Positions 25,672-35,158 of a stretch of DNA of 64,000 nt are shown here, piece by piece. The stretch covers positions 1,050,864 through 1,114,863 of the forward strand of contig NZ_JACHHP010000001.1 of NCBI RefSeq assembly GCF_014202825.1. Direction: 5' to 3'. The notes beneath the pieces are model-generated. The model worked only from the letters and a program-made list of their open reading frames with translations, searched no databases and was not told where the DNA came from. Source of the stretch: Chiayiivirga flava. Lineage in GTDB: Bacteria > Pseudomonadota > Gammaproteobacteria > Xanthomonadales > Xanthomonadaceae. Both the position numbers and the translations under genes were made by a program. The first letter of the stretch is position 1; each line of letters opens with the position of its first letter.

Positions 25672-26313
25672 CTAGACGAGCTTCAGCTCGAACGCCTTCA
25701 ACACCGCACGCGTCCTGTCGCGCACGCCGAGCTTGGACAGGATGTTGGACACGTGGTTCTTCACCGTGCCCTCCGCCACGCCCAGCGAATTGGCGATCTC
25801 CTTGTTCGAATACCCACCCGCCATCAGCCGCAGGATCTCGGTCTCGCGCTCGGTCAGCGGATCGGGCCGGTCCAGGCTGACGAATTCGTTCTGCATGTGC
25901 TCAAGGCCCGACAGCAGCCGCTGCGTCATCACCGGCTGCACCAGCGAGCCGCCGGACGCCACCGTCTCGATCGCCGTGACCAGCTGTTCGAGCGAGACGT
26001 CCTTGAGCAGATAGCCGCGCGCACCGGCCTTGATGCCGGCCAGCACCAGCTGATCGTCGTCGAACGTGGTGAGGATGATCGTGGGCGGCAGTTCGCCGCG
26101 TTCGGACAGGTACTGCAGCGTTTCCAGGCCGCTCATCACCGGCATGCGCATGTCCAGCAGGACCACGTCCGGCTTGACCTGCGGGATCACCTCCACCGCC
26201 TGCCTGCCGTCGCCGGCCTCGGCGATGACGCGGATGGTCTGCGACAGCTCCAGCAGCGAGCGCACGCCCTGGCGGACGAGAGTCTGATCGTCGACGAGAC
26301 AGACACGGATCAT
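25672..26313 (-). CDS. NarL/FixJ-family response regulator
   Basis: Two-component response regulator of 213 residues. The receiver domain has acidic D8-D9, phosphoacceptor D54 (VVLLDMRMPVMSGLE), T82/T83 (ILTTFDDD) and K104 (YLLKD). The LuxR-type helix-turn-helix begins about residue 148: LTERETEILRLMAGGYSNKE, then SLGVAEGTVKNHVSNILSKL. It lies 9 bases downstream of the histidine kinase gene, its cognate partner, in one transcript. The combination resembles LiaR/VraR- or DesR-type systems; the regulon is unknown. Confidence 0.95.
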   Translation of the reverse strand: MIRVCLVDDQTLVRQGVRSLLELSQTIRVIAEAGDGRQAVEVIPQVKPDVVLLDMRMPVMSGLETLQYLSERGELPPTIILTTFDDDQLVLAGIKAGARGYLLKDVSLEQLVTAIETVASGGSLVQPVMTQRLLSGLEHMQNEFVSLDRPDPLTERETEILRLMAGGYSNKEIANSLGVAEGTVKNHVSNILSKLGVRDRTRAVLKAFELKLV

Positions 26314-26322
26314 GGGGGCTCT

Positions 26323-27477
26323 CTAGGCTCGGTTCAGGTCAAGGGGAAGCCACGCGTCGAGCGCGAAGCCGCGATCGGCGCCGGTGTCGACGTCGAGTTT
26401 GCCGCCGTACTGCGCCAGACGTTCGCGCATGCCGCGCAGGCCGTTGCCGGCCGAGAAGCCCGGCGCGCCGCGCCCGTTGTCGCGCGCGTGGATGGCGATG
26501 CCGTTGCGCTCGTGCACCAGCGTGAGCCACAGCTCGCTCGCGTTGGCATGGCGCACGGCGTTGGTGATGATCTCCTGCGCGCAACGCAGCAGCACCTGGG
26601 CGCGCGACGGATCGTCGAGCTTGAGCTCGGCCGGCAGGTCGAGATGGATCTGCAGCGACGGCACGCCGTCGATGAGCGCCTGGAGCGCCTCGGACAGGTC
26701 GATGCGGTCGTCGTCGCGCAGCTGGCTCACGGCCTCGCGCACGTCGGTCAGCAGCAGCTTGGCCAGCAGCTGGGCCTGCTTCACGTGCTCCTGCGCACGG
26801 CCCTGCGACAGATGCGTGGCCACTTCCAGATTCAGGCTCAGCGCGGTGAGGTGGTGGCCCAGCAGGTCGTGCAGCTCGCGCGAGATGCGGGTGCGTTCGG
26901 CCAGGCGGCTCGATTCGGCCAGCAGCGCGCGCGTGGCGCGCAGCTCGGAGTTGAGCCGGCGCTGTTCCTCGCGCGCCTCGGCCTGCTGGCGTGCGACCAG
27001 GCCGGTGACGAAACACACCGTGGCGTAGCCGATGCAGAACATCGCCTGCAGCCAGGCCTCGATCATGCTGAAGTTGCCGCGACCGAGGAACACCGGTACC
27101 AGCGCCACGTGCTGCAGGATCAGCCACGCCACGCCCACGCGCAGCGGCAGCAGCCACGGCAGCGTGCCGGCCACGACCAGCAGCAGACCCGCGCCGAGGC
27201 CCGAATCGCTGAAATGGCTGGTGGCGATGGCGCAGACGGTGATGATCAGCAGCAGCGCAAGATCCAGCGGCCCGTTGCGCTTGGGCCCGAGCCGCCGCGT
27301 GAGCACCCAGTAGCAGGCGCCGAAGGTGAAGTAGGCCGCACGCCACGCGAGCAAATCGAATCGACTCAGTCCTTCGCTGAAATACCAGGTGTTGAGCACC
27401 AGCGGGATGCCGAGGCAGGCCCAGGTGAACAGGCCGGCGTAACGCAGCATCTGGGAGTGGTTGAGGCGGGCGAGCAT
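26323..27477 (-). CDS. Sensor histidine kinase, HisKA_3 (DesK/LiaS-like)
   Basis: Integral-membrane sensor of 384 residues. Residues about 12-165 hold about six hydrophobic helices with almost no periplasmic loops (YAGLFTWACLGIPLVLNTWY, LALLLIITVCAIATS), so the stimulus is probably membrane-linked. The HisKA_3 dimerisation motif follows: ERTRISRELHDLLGHHLTAL, phospho-His within RELHD. The HATPase has N box QEIITNAVRHANAS, G1 HARDNGRGAPG and G2 GNGLRGMRERL. The frame is open far upstream, but ATG 27477 begins just before the first helix. Confidence 0.93.
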   Translation of the reverse strand: MLARLNHSQMLRYAGLFTWACLGIPLVLNTWYFSEGLSRFDLLAWRAAYFTFGACYWVLTRRLGPKRNGPLDLALLLIITVCAIATSHFSDSGLGAGLLLVVAGTLPWLLPLRVGVAWLILQHVALVPVFLGRGNFSMIEAWLQAMFCIGYATVCFVTGLVARQQAEAREEQRRLNSELRATRALLAESSRLAERTRISRELHDLLGHHLTALSLNLEVATHLSQGRAQEHVKQAQLLAKLLLTDVREAVSQLRDDDRIDLSEALQALIDGVPSLQIHLDLPAELKLDDPSRAQVLLRCAQEIITNAVRHANASELWLTLVHERNGIAIHARDNGRGAPGFSAGNGLRGMRERLAQYGGKLDVDTGADRGFALDAWLPLDLNRA

Positions 27478-27533
27478 GGCGCCATCATAGGCCGCACGCG
27501 GGGGGTGGCAAGCCTGCCCCAAGTCACGTGCGC

Positions 27534-30056
27534 TCAGGGTGCGGCGTCGGGCGGGCGGTCGAGGTGGGTGCGCAGGAAGCCCGCGATGGCGCGCCAGGCG
27601 GCGACGCGAATCGCCGGGTCGTCGATGCCGTGGCCTTCGCCGTCGAGTTCGGCCATCACCGGCGGCCGCCCGGCAAGGGCAAGCAGGCGCTGCAGGCGGC
27701 GGCTCTGCTCCATGTCCACGCGCAGATCCTCCGTGCCGTGCACGAGCATCACGGGCAAGGTCAGCTGCGCGATGTTGTAGAGGGGTGAGTTGGCGATGAT
27801 GGCATCGCGCTGCGTCGTCGGGTTGCCGATCATCGCTTCGAGCGTGGCGCGGCCTTCGGCGCTGCGCCCGGTATCGCTGGCGGTGAATTGCAGCATCAGA
27901 TCGGATGGACCGGCGATCGACACCGCACAGCGAAAGCGTCCCGGCCAGCGCACGCCGGCCACGAGCGCGGAATAGCCGCCATAGCTGGTGCCGAGCACGC
28001 ACATGCGTTGCGGGTCGACCGGATGCGCCTGCAGCGCGGCCTGCAGCGCGGCGTCGATGTCGTCCTCGATCAGGGTACCGAGCCCGCCGTGGCCGGCTTC
28101 GCGGAAGGCGCGACCGAAGCCGTACGATCCACGGAAATTGACCTGCAGCACGGCGTATCCGAGCGCGGCCAGCAGCTGGACTTCCGGATCGAACGCAATC
28201 ACGTCGCGCACACCGATCGGGCCGCCGTGCGGCATCAGCACCAGCGGCACCTTGCGGTCCGCCGCGGCCGGCAGCGTGAGATACGCTTCGATGTCGAGCC
28301 CATCCTTGCTGCGCGTGCGCAGCAGGTGCGATGGCGCGAACCGTTGCCGCGCGAGCCAGGGTCGGCTGTCGTCGAGCAGCGTTGCGGTGCCGGCCGCAAG
28401 ATCGAAACGGTAAACGCGGTCCGGCTGGTCGCTTCCGCCGACGCTCACCACAAACCGGTCACGCGTGGCATTGCGATCGATCATCCATACGCTGCGCCCC
28501 GGAAACGCCTGCTGCAGGCGCCGCCCGACGCTGGCATCCTCGCTGTCGAAATACTCCACCACGTACTGACCATGCTCGTGGTAGGCGGCACCGACCACGG
28601 CGCGCGCTTCATCGAGCACCGGCGCAACCACGTCGCGCCCTTCCCGACGGAACAGCGTCGCGACGGTCCTGCCGGTGACCACGTCCACCGTCACCAGTTC
28701 GTCCTGCGCCCGGTCCTCCCCGGTGATGCCGACGAGCTGCGCGCCATCGGCGGACAGGGCATGCGGAACGAAACCGTCGAGTTCGTGCAGCAGCGGACCG
28801 GCGGTGAGTTCGCCGTCGCGTCGGTGGTACAGGCGTAGACCCTCGTCGCCGCGGATCACGGCAACGCGCAGCTCGCCTGCGGCATCGGCGAACCACAGCA
28901 CGTCGTCGCCGACGCCGCGGTCGAGCGCGCGTCTGGGCGAAAACGTTTCGCGGTCGAGCGCTGCCTGCGATGCGATATCGATGCGGTGCACATGCAGGCC
29001 GAGGTGACTCTCCGAACCGAACAGGATCGCATCCGGCGTGCCCGGCAATGCGTCGATCACGCGCCCGAGCCGCGGGATTTGAAGCCGCGCATAGGTGCGT
29101 GTGCCGTCGCCCTGGTCCCGCACCTGCAGGACAAACACGTTTCGTTCCGCGCCGTGGCCGATGCTGACCAGCAGGTTGCCATTGCCCGACCAGTCCAGCG
29201 CGACGATCGGACGCGGCGATTCGAGAACGCGCTCCGGTGCAGGCCGTGTGGCCGACGACGCAACGGCGCTGCCCGCATCCGCGCGCAGATCGAACATGTC
29301 GACGGCCCAGGTGCCGTCTTCTTCCAGGACCACTTCGGCGAGCAGATCGCCGCGCGGATTCATGTCCAGCAGCCGGACGCGCGCCGGTTGCCATAGACGC
29401 GTGATCGCGATCGGCAATTCGCCCGGATCCGGCAGCGGGAGCACGGCACGCGGGTCCGCTGCCGGCGGAGCAGCCGCGATCGCGGCGCGATAGGCAGCCG
29501 GAAAGGGATCGCCGTAGTGCCCGGTGTAGACGAAAGGCACCGCGGCAGACAACGCCGGGTGGTGCGCATCGAGCCAATCCATCGCCTGCAGCCCGCGGTT
29601 GGCGACGTGCATCACGGCGTGAAACCAGCCGCGCGGACGTACGACAAGATCGCCCGGGTAGTTGATCACCCCGGGCCTGACGTCGAATGCGAATTCCTCG
29701 TCGTCCCCGAGCCTGTAGCGCAACCCGAACAGGCGAACGCGATCCCAGCGATAGCGTCCGGCAGGCAACGCATACAGCTGCATGCTGCGCCCGTTCTGCG
29801 AATCGCGAAGCTTGCCGGCGTTGAGCGCAAAACCCTCGCGCTTGATCCGGACCTCCTGCACCGGGGTGCTGCTGTCCACGGCGATCGCCAGCAAGGCCTC
29901 GCCGTCCTTCAGGCGTGGCGCCTCGCCCGGGTCGACTTCGCGGATCACGGCGAGTGCGTGCACCGGCGCGGCGTGCAGCGCCAGGACGCAGCAGGCGAGC
30001 GCCAGCGCGCAGCTCGCGCGCCAGACCCGCGGAAGTCGGAGAGAGGTTGGCAGCAT
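27534..30056 (-). CDS. S9-family prolyl oligopeptidase-like serine peptidase (copy A)
   Basis: Exported serine peptidase of 840 residues with a signal peptide (residues 1-36, LACCVLALHAAPVHA). An N-terminal domain of about 170 residues unlike the usual start of S9 enzymes contains RYRWDRVRLFGLRYRLGDDE and INYPGDLVVRPRGW. A beta-propeller-like region is followed, from about residue 590, by the alpha/beta hydrolase: HGGPIGVRDV oxyanion loop, nucleophile in GTSYGGYS, acid in HGTEDLRVD, His in DGEGHG. It probably degrades extracytoplasmic peptides. It lies just downstream of, and is clearly homologous over its length to, the gene at 30132-32588. Confidence 0.92.
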   Translation of the reverse strand: MLPTSLRLPRVWRASCALALACCVLALHAAPVHALAVIREVDPGEAPRLKDGEALLAIAVDSSTPVQEVRIKREGFALNAGKLRDSQNGRSMQLYALPAGRYRWDRVRLFGLRYRLGDDEEFAFDVRPGVINYPGDLVVRPRGWFHAVMHVANRGLQAMDWLDAHHPALSAAVPFVYTGHYGDPFPAAYRAAIAAAPPAADPRAVLPLPDPGELPIAITRLWQPARVRLLDMNPRGDLLAEVVLEEDGTWAVDMFDLRADAGSAVASSATRPAPERVLESPRPIVALDWSGNGNLLVSIGHGAERNVFVLQVRDQGDGTRTYARLQIPRLGRVIDALPGTPDAILFGSESHLGLHVHRIDIASQAALDRETFSPRRALDRGVGDDVLWFADAAGELRVAVIRGDEGLRLYHRRDGELTAGPLLHELDGFVPHALSADGAQLVGITGEDRAQDELVTVDVVTGRTVATLFRREGRDVVAPVLDEARAVVGAAYHEHGQYVVEYFDSEDASVGRRLQQAFPGRSVWMIDRNATRDRFVVSVGGSDQPDRVYRFDLAAGTATLLDDSRPWLARQRFAPSHLLRTRSKDGLDIEAYLTLPAAADRKVPLVLMPHGGPIGVRDVIAFDPEVQLLAALGYAVLQVNFRGSYGFGRAFREAGHGGLGTLIEDDIDAALQAALQAHPVDPQRMCVLGTSYGGYSALVAGVRWPGRFRCAVSIAGPSDLMLQFTASDTGRSAEGRATLEAMIGNPTTQRDAIIANSPLYNIAQLTLPVMLVHGTEDLRVDMEQSRRLQRLLALAGRPPVMAELDGEGHGIDDPAIRVAAWRAIAGFLRTHLDRPPDAAP

Positions 30057-30131
30057 GTGGCAGATTCGTGCGGATGTTGGAGCGATTGTGCCGCAATCGC
30101 GCAGCCACGGCGTCCGCGCGGCGCGCAGCGA

Positions 30132-32588
30132 TCAATGCGCGGGAGCCCGCCTCGCCAGATGCATGCGCAGGAACCCGGCAATGGCCGACCACAGGCGCTC
30201 GCGCGCAGCGGCGTCGAGCGCGCCGTGGCCGGCGCCGTCGAGCGTGAGCAGCACCGGCGGATGTCCGGCCAGCGCCAGCATGCGTGCCAGGCGGCGGGTG
30301 TGTTCGTAGTCCACGCGGCGGTCCTCGGTGCCGTGCACCAGCATCACCGGCACGGTAAGTTCGGCGTAGCGGTACAGCGGCGAATAGCGCTGCATCGTTT
30401 CGCCATCGGTGGCGGGATTGCCGATCGCCGTTTCCAGCAGCGCGCGACCCTGCACGTTGCGGCCGGTGTCGCTCGCGGTGAAGAACAGCAGGGTGTCGCT
30501 GATTCCGGCGATGGAAATGGCGCAGCGGAACCGTTCCGGCCAGCGCACCGCGGACACCAGCGCGCTGTAGCCGCCGTAGCTGGCGCCGATGGTGCACATG
30601 CGCCCGCCGTCGAGCGGATGCTGCGCCAGCGCGGTCTCGATGGCGGCGTCGATGTCGTCCTCGATGAGGCTGCCGTAACTGCGCTTGCCCGCGGCGCGGA
30701 AGGCGCGCCCGAAACCGGCCGAGCCGCGGAAGTTCACCTGCAGCACGGCATAGCCGAGCGAGGCGAGGAACTGCACCTCGGGATCGAACACGCGCGCGTC
30801 GCGCACGCCGATCGGGCCGCCGTGCGGAAACACCACCAGCGGCAGCCGGCCGTCGACCCCGCGCGGCACGGTGAGGTACGACTCGATCGCAAGTCCATCG
30901 CGGCTCGTGCTGCGCAGCACGTGCGTCGGCGCAAAGCGGTATTGCGCGAGCCACGGGCGGCTATCGTCGAGCAGCGAGGCCTCGCCGGCTTCCAGATCGA
31001 GGTGGTAGAGGCGACCGGGCTGATCGCTGCCGCTCACGCCGAGGATGAGGTTGCGGTGTGCGCCATCGCGGTCCAGCACCCAGACCGTGCGATCGGGAAA
31101 CGCCGCGCGCAGCCGGCGCTGTATGCGCTCTTCGTCGGCATCGAAGAACGTGCTGACGAGCTGGCCATCCTCGAAGTACGAGGCGCCGATGAGCTTGCGC
31201 GACGGATCGAACAGCGGCGCCACGATGTCGCTGCCGGGGCGGGAGAACAGGGTCTGCACGATGCGGCCGGCCGCCAGATCGAACGCCACCAGCTCGGCCT
31301 GCTCGCGCCCGGCATCGGTGATGCCGTAGAGCGTGTTGCCGTCGGCCGAGAGCCCGTGCGGCTGGAAGCCGGGCACGTCCGCCATGCGCAGTACCGCGTG
31401 GAAGTCGCCGTCGCGGCCGTGGTACAGGGTGGGGCCGGCCGCGTCGCGCGCCAGCGCGGCGCGCAGCGCGCCGTTGCCGTCGACGAACCAGACCTCGTCG
31501 TTGGCCACGCCGCGGTTGCGTGCGTCGGCGACACGGAAGCGCTGCGCATCGATGCTCGCCTGCGTGCTCACGTCCAGCACATGCACCAGCAGGCGCGTGT
31601 GCGACCGGCTCGCGAACAGGATCCGGTCCGGTTGCGGCAGCACGTCCACCACGTGGCCGCGACGCGGCACGCGCAGGCGGTCGTAGCGCCGCGTGCCGTC
31701 CGCGCGGTCGGCGATGCGCACCACGCTCACCTCGTTCGACACGCCATCGCCGACGCTCAGCACGAGGCCACGATCGCTGGTCCATGCCATGTCCGCGATC
31801 GGCTCGGGCGACGACAGCAGGCGCTGCGAGGTGCCGGCACGCAGATCGAACAGGTCCAGGCTCCAGGCGCCGGGCTCGCGCACGATCTGCGCCATCAGGT
31901 CGCCGCCGGCATTGATGCGCACGTCGACGAAGCGGCTCGGGCGCCAGAGATCGGCGATCGGCAGCGGCAGCGGGCCGCCGGACGCGGGCGGCGGCAGGGT
32001 CCGATCGCCTGCGTGGGGGTGCGCGCGCGCGGCGCTGCGGTAGAAGGCGGGGAACGGATCCGGATCGTGGCCGGCGTAGGCGAACTCGAACCGCTGCGCC
32101 AGCGCCGGGTGCTCCGCGTCGAGCCAGTCCATCGCCGGCAAGCCGCGGTTGGACACGTCGAACGCGACGCGCACCCACCCGTGCGGCCGCACGATGAGAT
32201 CGCCCGGGTAGTTGATGCGGCCGGCCTTCACGTCGAACGCGAGAGCGGCCTCGTCCGCAAGGGTGTGGGTCTGATCGTCGACGCGCACCCACTCCCAGCG
32301 GTACCGACCGGCCGGCACGATGTAGAGCTGCCGCGTGTGTCCGACGCCGACGCGCCGCAGCGTGCCGATCTCCCCGGGCACGTCGACCCGCGCGAACCGC
32401 AGCCCGTCCAGCGGCACCGGCGTGTCGACGGCGACCGCGAGCAGGCCTTCGTCCGCTGCCGGCGCCGCCTCCTGCCCCGGGCCGATCGGCCGGATCGCGC
32501 CGATCGCGCAGGCGGCGTGCAGCAGCACGAGCGCCAGCGCGCTGCGCGCGGCGGCACCGCAGAAACGACGTCGATGGCTTTCCCGCAT
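30132..32588 (-). CDS. S9-family prolyl oligopeptidase-like serine peptidase (copy B)
   Basis: 818-residue paralogue of the neighbouring peptidase in the same orientation, 75 bases apart. Signal peptide ALALVLLHAACAIG (residues about 16-30). The same unusual N-terminal domain is present: RYRWEWVRVDDQTHTLADE and INYPGDLIVRPHGW, then AMDWLDAEHPAL shared almost unchanged. Catalytic motifs: HGGPIGVRDA, nucleophile IGASYGGYS, acid HGTEDRRVD, His DGAGHG. ATG 32588 is chosen because the signal peptide follows; the frame is open further upstream. The MBOAT gene starts divergently 120 bases away. Confidence 0.92.
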   Translation of the reverse strand: MRESHRRRFCGAAARSALALVLLHAACAIGAIRPIGPGQEAAPAADEGLLAVAVDTPVPLDGLRFARVDVPGEIGTLRRVGVGHTRQLYIVPAGRYRWEWVRVDDQTHTLADEAALAFDVKAGRINYPGDLIVRPHGWVRVAFDVSNRGLPAMDWLDAEHPALAQRFEFAYAGHDPDPFPAFYRSAARAHPHAGDRTLPPPASGGPLPLPIADLWRPSRFVDVRINAGGDLMAQIVREPGAWSLDLFDLRAGTSQRLLSSPEPIADMAWTSDRGLVLSVGDGVSNEVSVVRIADRADGTRRYDRLRVPRRGHVVDVLPQPDRILFASRSHTRLLVHVLDVSTQASIDAQRFRVADARNRGVANDEVWFVDGNGALRAALARDAAGPTLYHGRDGDFHAVLRMADVPGFQPHGLSADGNTLYGITDAGREQAELVAFDLAAGRIVQTLFSRPGSDIVAPLFDPSRKLIGASYFEDGQLVSTFFDADEERIQRRLRAAFPDRTVWVLDRDGAHRNLILGVSGSDQPGRLYHLDLEAGEASLLDDSRPWLAQYRFAPTHVLRSTSRDGLAIESYLTVPRGVDGRLPLVVFPHGGPIGVRDARVFDPEVQFLASLGYAVLQVNFRGSAGFGRAFRAAGKRSYGSLIEDDIDAAIETALAQHPLDGGRMCTIGASYGGYSALVSAVRWPERFRCAISIAGISDTLLFFTASDTGRNVQGRALLETAIGNPATDGETMQRYSPLYRYAELTVPVMLVHGTEDRRVDYEHTRRLARMLALAGHPPVLLTLDGAGHGALDAAARERLWSAIAGFLRMHLARRAPAH

Positions 32589-32707
32589 GCGGACCGCCGG
32601 AGGACGCGAACAGTCTGCGATTGTGGCGCAAAGCACCGCGCCGATGGCAGCCGGACGGGCGGCCGGGCGGCGGCATGCGATACTTCCCCGTTCACCCGCG
32701 CACCGCC

Positions 32708-34114
32708 ATGCAGTTCGATTCCCTCGCCTTCGTGCTGTTCTTCGTCCTCGTGCTGGCCGGCGCGGCGCTGCTGCGCGGCTGGAACGCGCGCAAGAACCTG
32801 CTGCTGGTCGCGAGCTACCTGTTCTACGCGGCATGGAACCCGGCGTTCGTGCTGCTGCTGGCGGGCAGCAGCACGTTCGACTGGTGGCTGGCGCGCCGCA
32901 TCGGCGCCTGCGACGCGACGCGCGCGCGCAAGCGCTGGCTGCTGCTGAGCCTGTCGACCAACCTCGGCGTGCTGGCGCTGTTCAAGTACGGCGGCTTCCT
33001 GCAGCACAACATCGCCGCGGCGTTCGGCGGCCTGGGCCTCGCGGTCGATGCGCCGGACTGGAGCCTGGTGCTGCCGGTGGGCATTTCGTTCTACACGTTC
33101 CAGTCGCTGTCCTACACCATCGATGTCTACCGGCGGCAGGTGGAACCGACGCGTTCGCTGCGCGATTTCTGCCTGTTCGTGGCGTTTTTCCCGCAGCTGG
33201 TCGCGGGCCCGATCGTGCGCTATGCCGATTTCGAGCGGCAGCTGCAGGTGCCGCGTGCGCCGGCGTGGGCAGGCATCGCGCCCGGGCTCGCGCTGCTGGT
33301 GTGGGGGCTGTTCGAGAAGATCGTGCTGGCGGACGGTCTGTTCGCGCCGGTGGCGGACGCCGCGTTCGGCGCCGCGGCGCCGCGCGACGCCGGCACGGCG
33401 TGGGCCGGCATCCTCGCGTTTTCCGGGCAGATCTTCTGCGATTTCGCCGGCTACTCGTGCTGTGCGATCGGCGCAGCGCGGTGCCTTGGCTTTCATCTGC
33501 CGGTGAATTTCCGCCAGCCCTACGCCGCGCTCGGCTTCAGCGATTTCTGGCGGCGCTGGCACATCAGCCTGTCGACCTGGCTGCGCGACTATCTCTACGT
33601 GGCGCTCGGCGGCAATCGCGGCGGTCGCTGGCGCACGTATCGCAACCTGCTGCTGACGATGCTGCTCGGCGGGCTGTGGCACGGCGCCGGCTGGCAGTAC
33701 GTCGCCTGGGGCGGATTGCACGGTCTGTATCTTGCGCTGGAGCGTGCCGCGCGAGACCGCTTCGGGTTCGAGCCGACCGCGCTGCGTGTCCTGCGCGTAC
33801 CGTACCTGCTGCTGACGCTGGTGGTGGTGGTGCTGACGTGGATTCCGTTCCGCGCGCCGGATCTCGGATACGCGCTGGACTACGCCGGCGCGCTGTTCGG
33901 TGGCGGCGCGGCGGCGCTGTCGGTGGATCAGCAGTTCGCGATCACCGGATTCGCGGCGCTGGTCGCGACCCACTGCCTGTCGCGCAACCGCGGCATCGAG
34001 GACACCGTGGCGCGCCTGCCGGCACCGGCGCTGGCCGCCGCGCTGGCGCTGCTGCTGGTGGCCATCGTGCTGTCGCCGGGCGAGACCCATGCCTTCATCT
34101 ACTTCCAGTTCTGA
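32708..34114 (+). CDS. MBOAT-family O-acyltransferase (AlgI-like)
   Basis: Polytopic membrane acyltransferase of 468 residues that transfers acyl groups across the membrane to an extracellular polymer. The N-terminus FDSLAFVLFFVLVL and SYLFYAAWNPAFVLLL is typical of AlgI/DltB. Conserved MBOAT elements are FYTFQSLSYTIDVYRR, FFPQLVAGPIVRY, RRWHISLSTWLRDYLYV and the invariant histidine in LGGLWHGAGWQYVAWGGLHG. ATG 32708 is used; an upstream ATG at 32675 would add an unlikely 11 residues. It is followed after 4 bases by a partner resembling AlgJ/DltD. No polysaccharide synthesis genes are nearby, so the acceptor polymer is unknown. Confidence 0.93.
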   Translation: MQFDSLAFVLFFVLVLAGAALLRGWNARKNLLLVASYLFYAAWNPAFVLLLAGSSTFDWWLARRIGACDATRARKRWLLLSLSTNLGVLALFKYGGFLQHNIAAAFGGLGLAVDAPDWSLVLPVGISFYTFQSLSYTIDVYRRQVEPTRSLRDFCLFVAFFPQLVAGPIVRYADFERQLQVPRAPAWAGIAPGLALLVWGLFEKIVLADGLFAPVADAAFGAAAPRDAGTAWAGILAFSGQIFCDFAGYSCCAIGAARCLGFHLPVNFRQPYAALGFSDFWRRWHISLSTWLRDYLYVALGGNRGGRWRTYRNLLLTMLLGGLWHGAGWQYVAWGGLHGLYLALERAARDRFGFEPTALRVLRVPYLLLTLVVVVLTWIPFRAPDLGYALDYAGALFGGGAAALSVDQQFAITGFAALVATHCLSRNRGIEDTVARLPAPALAAALALLLVAIVLSPGETHAFIYFQF

Positions 34115-34118
34115 CGCC

Positions 34119-35147
34119 ATGACGCAGGCCCACGACATGCCCTTCGATGCGCGCCGCTGGGCGCGGGCCTGGCTCGGCGCGCTCGTGCTGGCCGCCGCCG
34201 TGCTGCTGGCATGGGAATGGCGCGCACGCGCCGGGGGCGTCGCGCCGGAGGTGATCGATTCGCAACAGCTGTGGGCGCTGCAGCGCGATCGCGCCGACGG
34301 CCTGCCACCGCCGCGCACGACGGTGTTCCTCGGCGCGTCGCGCACCGTGTACGGCATCGATCCGAAGGTGTGGCGCGAGCGGCTGCCCGCACACAAGCCG
34401 GTGATGCTCGCGATCAACGGGCACTATCCGGCCGCGACGCTGCGCGATCTTGCCGACGACGAACACTTCCACGGCCTGGCCATCGTCGACATCGACAGCT
34501 ACGGACTGCTGCCCGCGCACTGGGACATGCAGCAACCGTGGATCGACTACCGCCACACGCGCTGGAACGCGAACTGGTGGATCCACCGCGTGCTGCTCAC
34601 GCAATGGCAACGCACGAGCGTGCTGGCCAATCCGGCGACCGGCCTGTGGGCGACGGCCCGGCGATGGCGCACCGGCGCGCCCTTGGGGTTGCCGTACAGC
34701 CGCACGTTTTCCAATCGCGCCGGCGAGATGCGCTTCGAGCGCGTGGACACGGCCGGGCTCGCCGCGCATTTCGATGCCGAGGTCGATCCGAAGATCGCAC
34801 GCTTCCCGGCGCCCGCACCGCAGCGGTTTCTCGCCGATCTGGCGCCGATGGAAGACTGGGTGGCGCGTATCCGTGCGCGCGGCGGCGAGGTGATCTTCAT
34901 CACCATGCCGGTGAAGGGCCGCCTTCCGGAAATGGAAACGCGCTACATGCCGCGCGCGGCGTATTGGGATGCCTTCGCGCGCCGCCCCGGCATCCGTGCC
35001 CTGCACTACGCCGACGTTCCTGCGCTGCGCGCGCTCGACCTGCCCGACCACTCGCACGTGCGCGCCGAGGATCGACGCACGTTGACGCTGGCGCTGATCG
35101 ATGCGCTGCAGGCGCGCGGCTGGTTGCCGGACGCCGCGCCGCGCTGA
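34119..35147 (+). CDS. Membrane-anchored SGNH-like protein, partner of the MBOAT (AlgJ/DltD-like)
   Basis: 342 residues with one N-terminal membrane anchor (WLGALVLAAAVLLAWEW, about residues 19-35) and an extracytoplasmic SGNH-hydrolase-like domain. Block I is TVFLGASRTVYGIDPKVW with candidate nucleophile Ser in GAS. The C-terminal DxxH-type motif is DLPDHSHVRAEDRRTL. The start codon is four bases past the MBOAT stop, indicating a two-gene unit. By analogy with AlgI/AlgJ, WssH/WssI and DltB/DltD it would complete transfer of the acyl group to a polymer (inference). Catalytic residues were assigned by position only. Confidence 0.8.
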   Translation: MTQAHDMPFDARRWARAWLGALVLAAAVLLAWEWRARAGGVAPEVIDSQQLWALQRDRADGLPPPRTTVFLGASRTVYGIDPKVWRERLPAHKPVMLAINGHYPAATLRDLADDEHFHGLAIVDIDSYGLLPAHWDMQQPWIDYRHTRWNANWWIHRVLLTQWQRTSVLANPATGLWATARRWRTGAPLGLPYSRTFSNRAGEMRFERVDTAGLAAHFDAEVDPKIARFPAPAPQRFLADLAPMEDWVARIRARGGEVIFITMPVKGRLPEMETRYMPRAAYWDAFARRPGIRALHYADVPALRALDLPDHSHVRAEDRRTLTLALIDALQARGWLPDAAPR

Positions 35148-35158
35148 CCGCGCGCCGC

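Noticed and set aside
25638..25673. Hairpins CCGCTCA/TGAGCGG and AGCGGC/GCCGCT next to the response-regulator stop
   Set aside because: They overlap each other and the stop codon, and have no U-run; the nearby REPIN pair is a better transcript end.
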